Shown: positions 14,997 through 21,870 of the stretch, in pieces | How the letters are laid out: each line of letters opens with the position of its first letter | How positions within the stretch are numbered: the first letter of the stretch is position 1 | Assembly: GCA_001899585.1 (NCBI GenBank) | Contig: MKWE01000052.1 | Location: forward strand, 23,918 to 78,224 | Direction of reading: 5' to 3' | DNA from: Rhodospirillales bacterium 70-18 | GTDB lineage: Bacteria > Pseudomonadota > Alphaproteobacteria > Acetobacterales > Acetobacteraceae | DNA: 54,307 nucleotides | Made by a program: the position numbers and the translations under genes | The notes under the pieces: model-generated | Told to the model about the DNA's origin: nothing | The model's database searches: none | What the model saw: the letters and a program-made list of their open reading frames with translations, nothing else

Positions 14997-16075
14997 TCCG
15001 CCGCCTCCTTCACTGCCACGGCCTCGGCGCGCATCCGGCGGACGGTTTCCAGCTCGCTCTGGAAGTCCACGTAATGCGGCAGCTTGAGGTGCTCCACGAA
15101 GCCGGTCGCCTCGATATTGTCGGCGTGGTACAGCACGAACTCGATGTTCTGCGCCGGCGCCGTCACCTCCTCGCCCAGTTCCTCGGCGCGCATGGCGCGA
15201 TCGACCAGCGCCATCGCCATCGCCTTGCGCTCGGCATGGCCGAACACCAGGCCGTAGCCGCGGGTGAACTGCGGCGGCGCCGTCTTGCTGCCCTTGAACT
15301 GGTTGACCATCTGGCATTCGGTGACCGCCACGTCGCCGATATCGATCTCGAACCCCAGTTCCGGGGGGGTGATCGCCACCGCCGCCTCGCCGACGCGGAT
15401 CTCGCCCACGAACGGGTGGCTGCCGCCCCAGCCGCGCTGGGTGGAGTAGCCGAGCGCCAGCAGGAACCCCTCGTCGCCACGCGCCAGCGTCTGCAGCCGC
15501 ACGTCCCGCCCGGCCGGAAAGGCGAGCGGGGTGCGGGTCAGGTCGCCCGGCTCGGCATCGGTGGTGGCGTCGCCCTCGACCAGCCCTTCCTGCGCCAATA
15601 TGGCGTTGACCGGCGGGATTTCGGCCCCATCAGCCGGCATTTCCGGGGCGGAAGGCGGGGAAAACCCGGCTTCCAGGGCGAAATCCAGCAGCCGGTGGGT
15701 GTAGTCGTAGGTCGGGCCGAGTATCTGCCCGCCGGGCATGTCCTTGTAGATCGCCGAGACGCGCCGGCGCACCAGCATCGCCGCCGTGTCCAGCGGCGCC
15801 GCGTAGCCGAAGCGCGGCAGGGTGGTACGGTAGGCGCGCAACAGGAACGCCGCCTCGATCACGTCGCCCTGCGCCTGTTTCAGCGCCAGCGCCGCCAGCG
15901 CCGGGTCGTACAGCGAGCCTTCCGCCATCACCCGGTCCACCGCGCGGCCGAGCTGGGCGGCGATCTGCGCCGTGGTCAGCTCGGGCACCGCCGTGTCGCC
16001 GCGCCGCGCTTCGGCCAGCCAGGCATGGGCGTTGTCGATCGCCCGCTCGCCGCCCTTGACCGCCACATAGGCCAT
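14993..16075 (-). CDS. phnI: C-P lyase core subunit PhnI
   Basis: A 360-residue core subunit that, with PhnG, PhnH and PhnL, joins the alkylphosphonate to the ribose of ATP and releases adenine; PhnI alone is a nucleosidase. Recognised by M-A-Y-V-A-V-K-G-G-E-R-A-I at the start and by the C-terminal stretch V-T-E-C-Q-M-V-N-Q-F-K-G-S-K-T-A-P-P-Q-F-T-R-G-Y-G and H-A-D-N-I-E-A-T-G-F-V-E-H-L-K-L-P-H-Y-V-D-F-Q. Its ATG shares one base with the phnH stop (TAATG). Confidence 0.95.
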   Translation of the reverse strand: MAYVAVKGGERAIDNAHAWLAEARRGDTAVPELTTAQIAAQLGRAVDRVMAEGSLYDPALAALALKQAQGDVIEAAFLLRAYRTTLPRFGYAAPLDTAAMLVRRRVSAIYKDMPGGQILGPTYDYTHRLLDFALEAGFSPPSAPEMPADGAEIPPVNAILAQEGLVEGDATTDAEPGDLTRTPLAFPAGRDVRLQTLARGDEGFLLALGYSTQRGWGGSHPFVGEIRVGEAAVAITPPELGFEIDIGDVAVTECQMVNQFKGSKTAPPQFTRGYGLVFGHAERKAMAMALVDRAMRAEELGEEVTAPAQNIEFVLYHADNIEATGFVEHLKLPHYVDFQSELETVRRMRAEAVAVKEAAE

Positions 16076-16656
16076 TACGATGCCTCCTCGGTGATCGCCA
16101 CGCTGCGCGGCAGGGCGGCCAGCTGGTCGCCGGCGCACAGGATGATGTCCACGCCGCGCGGGAACAGCGCGTGGTTGCGTGCCCAGGCCGACGCGAAGCC
16201 CTCCGGCAGGCCCTCCACGCGCAGGGTCGCCGGCGTGCGCAGCCCCGGCCCGGCCAGGCGCAGGGCGGCGCCACGGCCGAGGGCGGCGACTTGCAGCACC
16301 AGCGTCGCCGCCTCCTCCGGCCCCTCGTCGGTGCCGGCGCGCAGGGTGGCGAGGTCCGGCAGGGCGGTGGCCAGCACGAAGGCGGCGGCGGCGGGGTCGG
16401 CGGCCAGCGGCGCGCCGCAATGGAACACCAGCCAGTCACGCGCCGGGGCGCAGGCGGCGTCGGTCGCGAGCGTGGTGTCGGCGTCCACCAGGGTCAGCAG
16501 CACGGCGGCGGTGGCCGGGTCCAGCGGCGCCGGCGGGGTCAGCCCCTGCCCTGCCGCGTGCAGGCTGCCGGGGCGGGCCATGGCGTCCAGCACGGCGCGG
16601 AAGCAGGTTTGCGCGCCGGAGACGGGGTCGGCGAAGCCGGGGAGGTCGATGCTCAT
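16075..16656 (-). CDS. phnH: C-P lyase core subunit PhnH
   Basis: A 193-residue subunit of the PhnGHIJ complex. It begins with L-P-G-F-A-D-P-V-x-x-A-Q-x-x-F-R-x-x-L-x-A-M-A-x-P-G, the standard PhnH N-terminus. The C-terminal half holds L-x-G-P-G-L, W-A-R-N-H-A-L-F-P-R-G-V-D-I-I-L-C-A-G-D-Q-L-A-A-L-P-R. It has no enzymatic site of its own; it is a structural paralogue-like partner within the core. It follows phnG by 10 bp. Confidence 0.93.
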   Translation of the reverse strand: MSIDLPGFADPVSGAQTCFRAVLDAMARPGSLHAAGQGLTPPAPLDPATAAVLLTLVDADTTLATDAACAPARDWLVFHCGAPLAADPAAAAFVLATALPDLATLRAGTDEGPEEAATLVLQVAALGRGAALRLAGPGLRTPATLRVEGLPEGFASAWARNHALFPRGVDIILCAGDQLAALPRSVAITEEAS

Positions 16657-16666
16657 TGCCAGCGCC

Positions 16667-17131
16667 TCACGACCGCATGGTCGCCATGGTGAAGAACTGC
16701 ACCCGCGTCGCCGCCGCCTTGCGGGTGGTCTCGGCGCGCGCCGCCGCCTGGGCTTCGGCCAGCGGGGCGATCACGGCGGCCTGGATGGCGTCGTGCCGCG
16801 CCGGGTCCTGCAAGGCCGCGTCCAGCCGCGCCGCCAGTTCCGCCTGCCGGCCGTCGCGCCCGGACACGTAGGCGTGCCCCACCTGCCCGCCCGTGCTGCG
16901 CACCGTGCAGCGGGTCACTGTCATCTCGCCCATGTTGAAGCGCGTGCCGGCGCCGCCGGCCCGGCCGCGCAGCATCACCAGCCCCGCCTCCGGCCCGCGC
17001 AGCACCACGCAGTCCGGCAAAGGCGGCACCGCTTCCAGCAGCGCCTCGATCTGCGTCGCGGCGGCACGGGCCAGCACCGCCATCCAGCGCTGGCGCGCGG
17101 CGATATTGGGATCGGGATCAGGGATGGGCAT
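16667..17131 (-). CDS. phnG: C-P lyase core subunit PhnG
   Basis: First gene of the phn operon, 154 residues. Family marks are R-Q-R-W-M-A-V-L-A-R-A, then G-L-V-M-L-R-G-R-A-G-G-A-G-T-R-F-N-M-G-E-M-T-V-T-R-C-T-V-R, and G-H-A-Y-V-S-G-R-D. PhnG forms the core with PhnH, PhnI and PhnJ. It is divergent from phnF, with 87 bp between the two starts holding the probable operator and promoter. Confidence 0.94.
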   Translation of the reverse strand: MPIPDPDPNIAARQRWMAVLARAAATQIEALLEAVPPLPDCVVLRGPEAGLVMLRGRAGGAGTRFNMGEMTVTRCTVRSTGGQVGHAYVSGRDGRQAELAARLDAALQDPARHDAIQAAVIAPLAEAQAAARAETTRKAAATRVQFFTMATMRS

Positions 17132-17150
17132 GGCGCGATCCGTCGTTGTT

Positions 17151-17170
17151 TAGATGTCTAGACAGCTAGA
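17151..17170. promoter_or_regulatory. Probable PhnF operator
   Basis: The site holds overlapping TAGA/TCTA half-sites. TGTCTAGACA at 17155-17164 is a perfect 10-bp palindrome. Outside it, TAGA at 17151 and CTAGA ending at 17170 give further inverted pairs. It lies between the divergent phnG and phnF starts and overlaps the -10 position of the likely phnG promoter. This suits repression by the GntR-family PhnF, whose known sites elsewhere are short inverted repeats with similar half-sites. Binding is inferred. Confidence 0.65.
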
Positions 17171-17191
17171 CCACGAACCGGCTACCGTCAA
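17163..17191 (-). promoter_or_regulatory. Possible phnG operon promoter
   Basis: On the minus strand, TTGACG (17186-17191) is a good -35 box. Seventeen bases further lies TAGCTG (17163-17168), a weak -10 box inside the candidate operator. Transcription would begin about 25-30 bp before the phnG start. Confidence 0.4.
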
Positions 17192-17218
17192 GCCAACGTC
17201 GCACAGCAAGGCCGCCGG

Positions 17219-17971
17219 ATGGATGAATTCCCGATGACGCCCGATCCGCTCAACCCGGCCCGCGAGGACGGCGTCGCCCTGTGGCGCCAGATCGTGCGCG
17301 TGCTGGAAAGCGAGATCGCCGACGCCACCCATCCCCCCGGCGCCCGCCTGCCGACCGAGGCACAGCTCTCCCAGCGTTTCGCCGTCAACCGCCACACCGT
17401 CCGCCGCGCGCTGGAGGAGATGTCGCGCAACGGGCTGGTGCGGGTGGAGCAGGGCCGCGGCAGCTTCGTCGCCGAGGACGTGCTGGACTACACGATCGGC
17501 CCGCGCACCCGCTTCAGCGAATGGGTGCGCCGGCACAACAAGGAGCCCTCCGGCCAAGTGCTGGACCTGCGCGAGACCCCGGCGGACGCCACCATCGCCG
17601 CCGGGCTCGGCCTGCGCGCCGGCGCCCGCGTGGTGCGGCTGGAGCGGCTGGGGCTGGCCGATGGCCGGCCGGTCAGCCTGGGCAGCCACCACTTCCCCGC
17701 CGCCCGCTTCCCCGGCCTGCTGGCCGCCCTGCGCGGCGCGCCCACCATCACCGAGGCGCTGGCCACCTGCGGCGTCTCCGACTACCGCCGCCAGGTCACC
17801 CGCGTCACCGCCCGCATGCCGCAGCCGCAGGAGGCGGAGCTGCTGCGCATGCCGCGCAACCGGCCGCTGCTGGTCACCGAGAACGTCAACGTGGACCAGG
17901 CCGGCGTGGTGGTGGAGTTCGGCATCGCCCGCTACCCCACGCCGCGCGTGCAGATCGTCTTCGAACCCTGA
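17219..17971 (+). CDS. phnF: Phosphonate-utilisation GntR-family regulator PhnF
   Basis: A 250-residue GntR/HutC regulator. The N-terminal winged helix has L-P-T-E-A-Q-L-S-Q-R-F-A-V-N-R-H-T-V-R-R-A-L-E-E-M and the wing G-L-V-R-V-E-Q-G-R-G-S-F-V. The C-terminal UTRA effector domain follows, with F-S-E-W-V-R-R and E-F-G-I-A-R-Y-P-T. This matches PhnF. Its place divergent from phnG and directly upstream of a second phnM gene supports control of both units. Two in-frame ATGs occur (residues 1 and 6); the first is used. Confidence 0.92.
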   Translation: MDEFPMTPDPLNPAREDGVALWRQIVRVLESEIADATHPPGARLPTEAQLSQRFAVNRHTVRRALEEMSRNGLVRVEQGRGSFVAEDVLDYTIGPRTRFSEWVRRHNKEPSGQVLDLRETPADATIAAGLGLRAGARVVRLERLGLADGRPVSLGSHHFPAARFPGLLAALRGAPTITEALATCGVSDYRRQVTRVTARMPQPQEAELLRMPRNRPLLVTENVNVDQAGVVVEFGIARYPTPRVQIVFEP

Positions 17972-17993
17972 ATGCCCCCCTGAGGAACCCCCC

Positions 17994-19139
17994 ATGCGTC
18001 CCTTGCGATTGAATGGCGGCCGCGCGCTCGTCGGCGGCGAACTCGTGCAGGCCGACCTGCTGCTGGAGGAGGGCCGCATCGCCGCCCTCGACCCCTCGGG
18101 CGACGCCGCCGCGTTCGACGCCTGTGGCCTGCTGGTGCTGCCCGGCATCGTGGATATCCACGGCGACGCCTTCGAGCGGCAGTTGCAGCCGCGCCCGGGG
18201 GTGGACTTCCCCGCCCCGCTGGGGCTGGCGGAGACCGAGCGGCAATTGCTCGCCAACGGCATCACCACCGCCTTCCACGGCGTCACCCTCTCCTGGGAGC
18301 CCGGGCTGCGCAGCCTGGAGTCCTGGCGCACCCTGCTGGACGCGCTGGCCGCCGGCGCCTGGACCTGCGACATGCGCGTGCATCTGCGCTGGGAGGCCTA
18401 CAACCTCGACGCGCTGGACACCGCGCTGGCTGACATCGCCGCCGGGCGCGTGCACCTGCTGGCCTTCAACGACCACACTCCCTCGATCCTGAAGAAGCTC
18501 GCCGACCCGGTGACCGGCGCCAAATACAGCGACCGCGCCGGCATGGGGCTGGCCGAGTTCCGCGCCCTGGCCGACCGCGTCGCCGGCCGCGCGCCGGAGG
18601 TCGGCCCGGCGCTGGCGCGCATCGCCGCCGCCGCCCGGGCCGCCGGCCTGCCGATGGCCAGCCACGACGACGACACCATCGCCGCGCGCGACGGCTTCCG
18701 CGCCATGGGCGCCGGCATCTGCGAGTTTCCGATGGCCGAGGCGGTCGGCCAGGCGGCGCGCGCGGCCGGCGACGCGGTGGTGATGGGCAGCCCCAACGTG
18801 GTGCGCGGCCGCTCGCATCTCGGCTGGGCCTCGGCGGCGCGGCTGGCCGAGGCCGGGGTCTGCTCGGTGCTGTCCTCGGACTACTACTACCCCTGCCTGC
18901 TGGGCGCCGCCTTCATCCTGGCCGGGCGCGGCGTGCTGGACCTGCCCGCCGCCTGGGCGCTGGTCTCGGCCAACCCTGCCGCCGCGGCCGGCCTGCATGA
19001 TCGCGGCACGATCGCGCCGGGCCAACGGGCGGACCTGGTGCTGGTGGACCCGCGACCCGGCGCGCCGCGCGCGGTGGCCACCATCGCGGGCGGGCGGGTG
19101 GCGCATCTGGATGCGGCGGGGTTTGGGCGGTTGGGGTAA
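17994..19139 (+). CDS. Second PhnM-like amidohydrolase
   Basis: A 381-residue paralogue of PhnM. It keeps the metal-site segment G-I-V-D-I-H-G-D-A-F-E-R-Q-L-Q-P-R near residue 55, A-S-H-D-D-D-T-I, and G-S-P-N-V-V-R-G-R-S-H. It differs widely elsewhere: for example, H-T-P-S-I-L-K-K replaces the H-S-P-G-V-G-Q-Y of the operon copy, and the C-terminus has S-D-Y-Y-Y-P. A GAGGA site lies 13 bp before the ATG, and the gene follows phnF by 22 bp, so the two are probably co-transcribed. It may act on a related ribosyl phosphonate triphosphate or serve as a spare enzyme. It ends at repeat copy C. Confidence 0.88.
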   Translation: MRPLRLNGGRALVGGELVQADLLLEEGRIAALDPSGDAAAFDACGLLVLPGIVDIHGDAFERQLQPRPGVDFPAPLGLAETERQLLANGITTAFHGVTLSWEPGLRSLESWRTLLDALAAGAWTCDMRVHLRWEAYNLDALDTALADIAAGRVHLLAFNDHTPSILKKLADPVTGAKYSDRAGMGLAEFRALADRVAGRAPEVGPALARIAAAARAAGLPMASHDDDTIAARDGFRAMGAGICEFPMAEAVGQAARAAGDAVVMGSPNVVRGRSHLGWASAARLAEAGVCSVLSSDYYYPCLLGAAFILAGRGVLDLPAAWALVSANPAAAAGLHDRGTIAPGQRADLVLVDPRPGAPRAVATIAGGRVAHLDAAGFGRLG

Positions 19140-19425
19140 GGGAGGTCTTCTTTTTGCGCGCAAAAAGAAGCGAAAAAACTTTACCCGTTAGAGGCTGTCT
19201 GAGAATGATGATGCAACAATCATAAATCGTTGATTTTCTAGAATTCTGCCTCTGTCAGCGATGGCGGGCGACTCGTTCGCGCCCCCAAAGCCAGCCGCTT
19301 TTCTCGTTCCGGAATCATTCAGAGGCAGACTCTTAGAATCCCGACGGAGAGATCGTGCCTCATCTTAACGAATGGAAGTTTTTTGGTTCTTTTTTCCAAA
19401 AAAAGGAGCACCCTTCTTCCTTCCT
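19140..19425. repeat. Modular A/T-tract palindromic repeat, copy C, split by an inserted element
   Basis: The left module (19141-19187) is TTCTTTTTGCGCGCAAAAAGAA with an A6-CTTTACCCG tail, as in copy B. The right module (19336-19425) ends with GGTTCTTTTTTCCAAAAAAAGG. The two are separated by 142 foreign bases flanked by TTA. Joining at one TTA restores an element of the copy B type. It lies after the second phnM gene and before the Hint-domain gene, and accounts for most of the 359-bp gap between them. The last 70 bp before the Hint gene hold no further structure that I can see. Confidence 0.85.
19191..19332. mobile_element. 142-bp MITE-like element with imperfect terminal inverted repeats and TTA target duplication
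   Basis: The left end reads GAGGCTGTCTGAGAATGAT and the right end, on the other strand, GAGTCTGCCTCTGAATGAT, matching at 15 of 19 positions. TTA lies directly on both sides (19188-19190 and 19333-19335), as expected for an insertion with a T-N-A target duplication, a habit of the IS1031 group of the IS5 family, which is common in acetic acid bacteria. There is no room for a transposase, so it is either a MITE or a deletion remnant mobilised in trans. The family assignment is inferred from the ends and target only. Confidence 0.75.
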
Positions 19426-19498
19426 CAGCTCCGCCACAACAATTTATTGACCATTCGGCAGGACTCTGGGGCGGCACCGCAACCCGGGAGTCTCCGCC

Positions 19499-21748
19499 AT
19501 GGCCCTGACCTACGCCACCGTCACCACCGCCGCCGAGCTGGCGCAGGACATCACCGACCTCTCCGGGCAGACCGGCAGCTTCACCATCACCATTGGCGCC
19601 GACTTCACGCTGGACCGCGCGCTGTCGCCGCTGGTGATGGGCAGCGGCGGCACGGTGAGCATCCTGGGCGGCGGCCACACGATCAGCGGGGCCAATACCT
19701 ATCAGGGCCTGTTCGTGGCCACCGGCACGGTCGCGCTGGACAGCCTGACGCTGGCCAATATGAAGGCCCATGGCGGCAATGCCCCGGCGGCGTATTACTC
19801 CGGTGGCGGCGGCATGGGGGCGGGCGGTGCGCTGTTCGTCGGCAGCGGCGGCAATGTCACGCTGCAAGGCGTCAGCTTCAGCGGCAACGCGGCCGTCGGG
19901 GGCAATGGCGGCAACTACGTATCCGCCCTCCGCACCCCGGGCGCGGGTGGCAGCCTGAGCGGCTCGGGTGGCCTCCCGGCCTATGCCGGCGGTGGCGGCG
20001 GGGCGACCGGCGGCTTTGGCGGCGGCGGCGGCGGCTATGCCAGCGGCGGGTTCGGCGGCGGCGGCGGCGGCCGGTCAGGGAGCGGCGGCTTCGGCGCGGG
20101 CAGCAGCAGCTGGTATTCCGGCGGCGGCGGCCTCGGCGCCGGCGGCGCGATCTTCGTGCGCCAGGGCGGCGTGCTCAGCATCGGCGCCGGCGGCATCAGC
20201 GGCGGCTCGGTCACCGCCGGCTCGGGCGGCAACAGCGGCGGCAGCGGCGGCTCGGCGTTCGGCAGCGGCCTGTTCATCCAGGGCAACACCACCCTCACCC
20301 TGGCGCCCGGCGCCGCCGGCACGCTGGCCATCAGCGATGTCATCGCCGACCAGACCGGCAACGGCGGCACCGGCGGCAATGCCGGGGCCGGCGCGCTGTC
20401 GCTGGCCAGCGGCACCGCGCATCTCTCGGCCGCCAACACCTTCACCGGCGGGATCACCGTGGCCAGCGGCGCCACGCTGGACCTCGGCGCCGCCACCGCG
20501 GCGGGCAGCGGCGCCATCACCCTGGCCGGCGACGGCGCGGCGCTGCTGCTGGACAGCGGCATCACCGTCACCAACACCCTGGCCGCGCTGAGCCACCTGG
20601 ACAGCATCACCCTGGCCGGCCTCACCGGCACCGGGGTGTCGGTGGTCGGCAGTTCGCTGCGGGTCGCCACCAGCGGCGCCACCATCAGCTTCGCACTGGA
20701 TTCCTCGGCCTATTCCACCAGCGACTTCACCCTCACCCAGAGCGGCGGCGACGCGGTGGTGGCCTATACCGCCTGCTACGCCGCCGGCACCCGCATCGCC
20801 ACGCCCGATGGCGAGGTGGCGGTGGAACATCTGCGCGCGGGCGATCTGGTCAGCACCGCCGATGGCGGCGCCCGCCCGGTGCGCTGGCTCGGCTGGCGCA
20901 GCATCGACTGCGCCGCCCATCCCCGCCCGGCCGACGTGCTGCCGGTGCGGGTACGCGCCGGCGCGGTGCTGCCCGGCCTGCCTGCCCGCGACCTGGTGCT
21001 CAGCCCCGACCACGCGCTCGCACTCGATGGCGTGCTGATCCCCGTCCGCTACCTGCTCAACGGCGCCACCGTGGCGCAGGAGCCGGCCGGGCGGATCAGC
21101 TACTACCATGTGGAACTGGCCGGCCCGGACGGCGCGGCGGTGCATGACGTGCTGCTGGCCGAGGGACTGCCGGCCGAGTCCTACCTCGACACCGGCAACC
21201 GCGCCGCCTTCGCCAATGGCGGCCCGGCGACGCAGATGCACCCGGATTTCGCCGCCGGCCGCGCGCTGGCGGTCTGGGCCGCCAATGCCTGCGCCGAACT
21301 GGCGTTGGATGGCCCGGCCGTCGCCGCAGTGCGCGCGCTGTTGGACAGCCGGGCGCTGGACCTCGGCTGGCGGCGCGACGCCACCGTCCTGCCGACGCTG
21401 GAGGTGGACGGCGCGGTGCTGCATCCGGGGGCGCATGGGCTGTGTTTCGACCTGCCGGAAGGCGCGACGCGGGCGGTGCTGCGCTCGGCCAGCTTCGTGC
21501 CGGCCCAGATGCACGCCGACCGCGACGACCACCGCAGCCTGGGCGTGGCGGTGCGATGGCTGGCGCTGGACGGGCGGGCGGTGCGGCTGGAGGGGCTGGC
21601 GGAAGGCTGGCACGCGCCGGAGCCGGGCCTGCGCTGGACCGATGGCGCCGGCCGCATCGACCTGCACGGCGCACGCCGGCTGGAACTGCATCTGGCTGCG
21701 CTGGGCGACCACTGGGTGGCCCCAGCCGCGCGGCGGCTTGCCGCCTGA
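19499..21748 (+). CDS. Glycine-rich beta-structured protein with C-terminal Hint domain
   Basis: A 749-residue two-part protein. Residues 1-420 are a passenger of beta-helix character (repeated G-x-x-T-I/L strands, V-A-S-G-A-T-L-D-L-G, autotransporter-like). A glycine/serine-rich stretch occupies about residues 100-255. From about 423 to 585 is a Hint (Hedgehog/intein) domain: Cys426 in A-C-Y-A-A-G-T-R-I-A-T-P-D-G, then V-E-H-L-R-A-G-D-L-V, P-V-R-W-L-G-W-R, L-S-P-D-H-A-L with His505, and S-Y-Y-H-V-E-L, ending E-S-Y-L-D-T-G-N-R. A further domain of about 160 residues follows. No signal peptide and no beta-barrel translocator are visible. Hint domains catalyse N-S acyl shift and peptide cleavage, so self-processing at Cys426 is likely. 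Cellular role unknown; export by type I secretion is possible. Confidence 0.85.
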   Translation: MALTYATVTTAAELAQDITDLSGQTGSFTITIGADFTLDRALSPLVMGSGGTVSILGGGHTISGANTYQGLFVATGTVALDSLTLANMKAHGGNAPAAYYSGGGGMGAGGALFVGSGGNVTLQGVSFSGNAAVGGNGGNYVSALRTPGAGGSLSGSGGLPAYAGGGGGATGGFGGGGGGYASGGFGGGGGGRSGSGGFGAGSSSWYSGGGGLGAGGAIFVRQGGVLSIGAGGISGGSVTAGSGGNSGGSGGSAFGSGLFIQGNTTLTLAPGAAGTLAISDVIADQTGNGGTGGNAGAGALSLASGTAHLSAANTFTGGITVASGATLDLGAATAAGSGAITLAGDGAALLLDSGITVTNTLAALSHLDSITLAGLTGTGVSVVGSSLRVATSGATISFALDSSAYSTSDFTLTQSGGDAVVAYTACYAAGTRIATPDGEVAVEHLRAGDLVSTADGGARPVRWLGWRSIDCAAHPRPADVLPVRVRAGAVLPGLPARDLVLSPDHALALDGVLIPVRYLLNGATVAQEPAGRISYYHVELAGPDGAAVHDVLLAEGLPAESYLDTGNRAAFANGGPATQMHPDFAAGRALAVWAANACAELALDGPAVAAVRALLDSRALDLGWRRDATVLPTLEVDGAVLHPGAHGLCFDLPEGATRAVLRSASFVPAQMHADRDDHRSLGVAVRWLALDGRAVRLEGLAEGWHAPEPGLRWTDGAGRIDLHGARRLELHLAALGDHWVAPAARRLAA

Positions 21749-21782
21749 GCCGGGCGGGCATCGGCGGCCGGACAACAAGGAA

Positions 21783-21862
21783 GGTCACACGGAGACGGGG
21801 AGGCGGGGAGAAGGGAGGCCGAAGCGCTTTCCTTCTCCCCGCCTCCCCGTCTCCATCTGACC
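21783..21862. repeat. Long perfect inverted repeat between converging genes
   Basis: Two arms of 24 bp (21791-21814 and 21831-21854) are exact reverse complements, purine-rich on the left (GGAGACGGGGAGG...). They enclose a 16-bp loop that itself contains AAGCGCTT. Outside, after a 3-bp mismatch, GGTCA (21783) and TGACC (21858) extend the pairing. The element fills the gap between the ends of the converging Hint-protein and sulfotransferase genes. It could work as a bidirectional terminator, though no T-tract follows, or as a REP-type repeat. Confidence 0.85.
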
Positions 21863-21870
21863 CTGGCTTT

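Noticed and set aside
17184-17201. Possible Pho box (direct repeats ACCGTCA and AACGTCG, 11 bp apart) before phnF
   Set aside because: Agreement with the CTGTCAT consensus is too weak, and the first repeat is better explained as the -35 box of the phnG promoter.
20075-21778. A 567-codon minus-strand frame opposite the Hint-domain gene
   Set aside because: Low-complexity antisense product of the glycine-rich coding region; no ribosome site or known domain.
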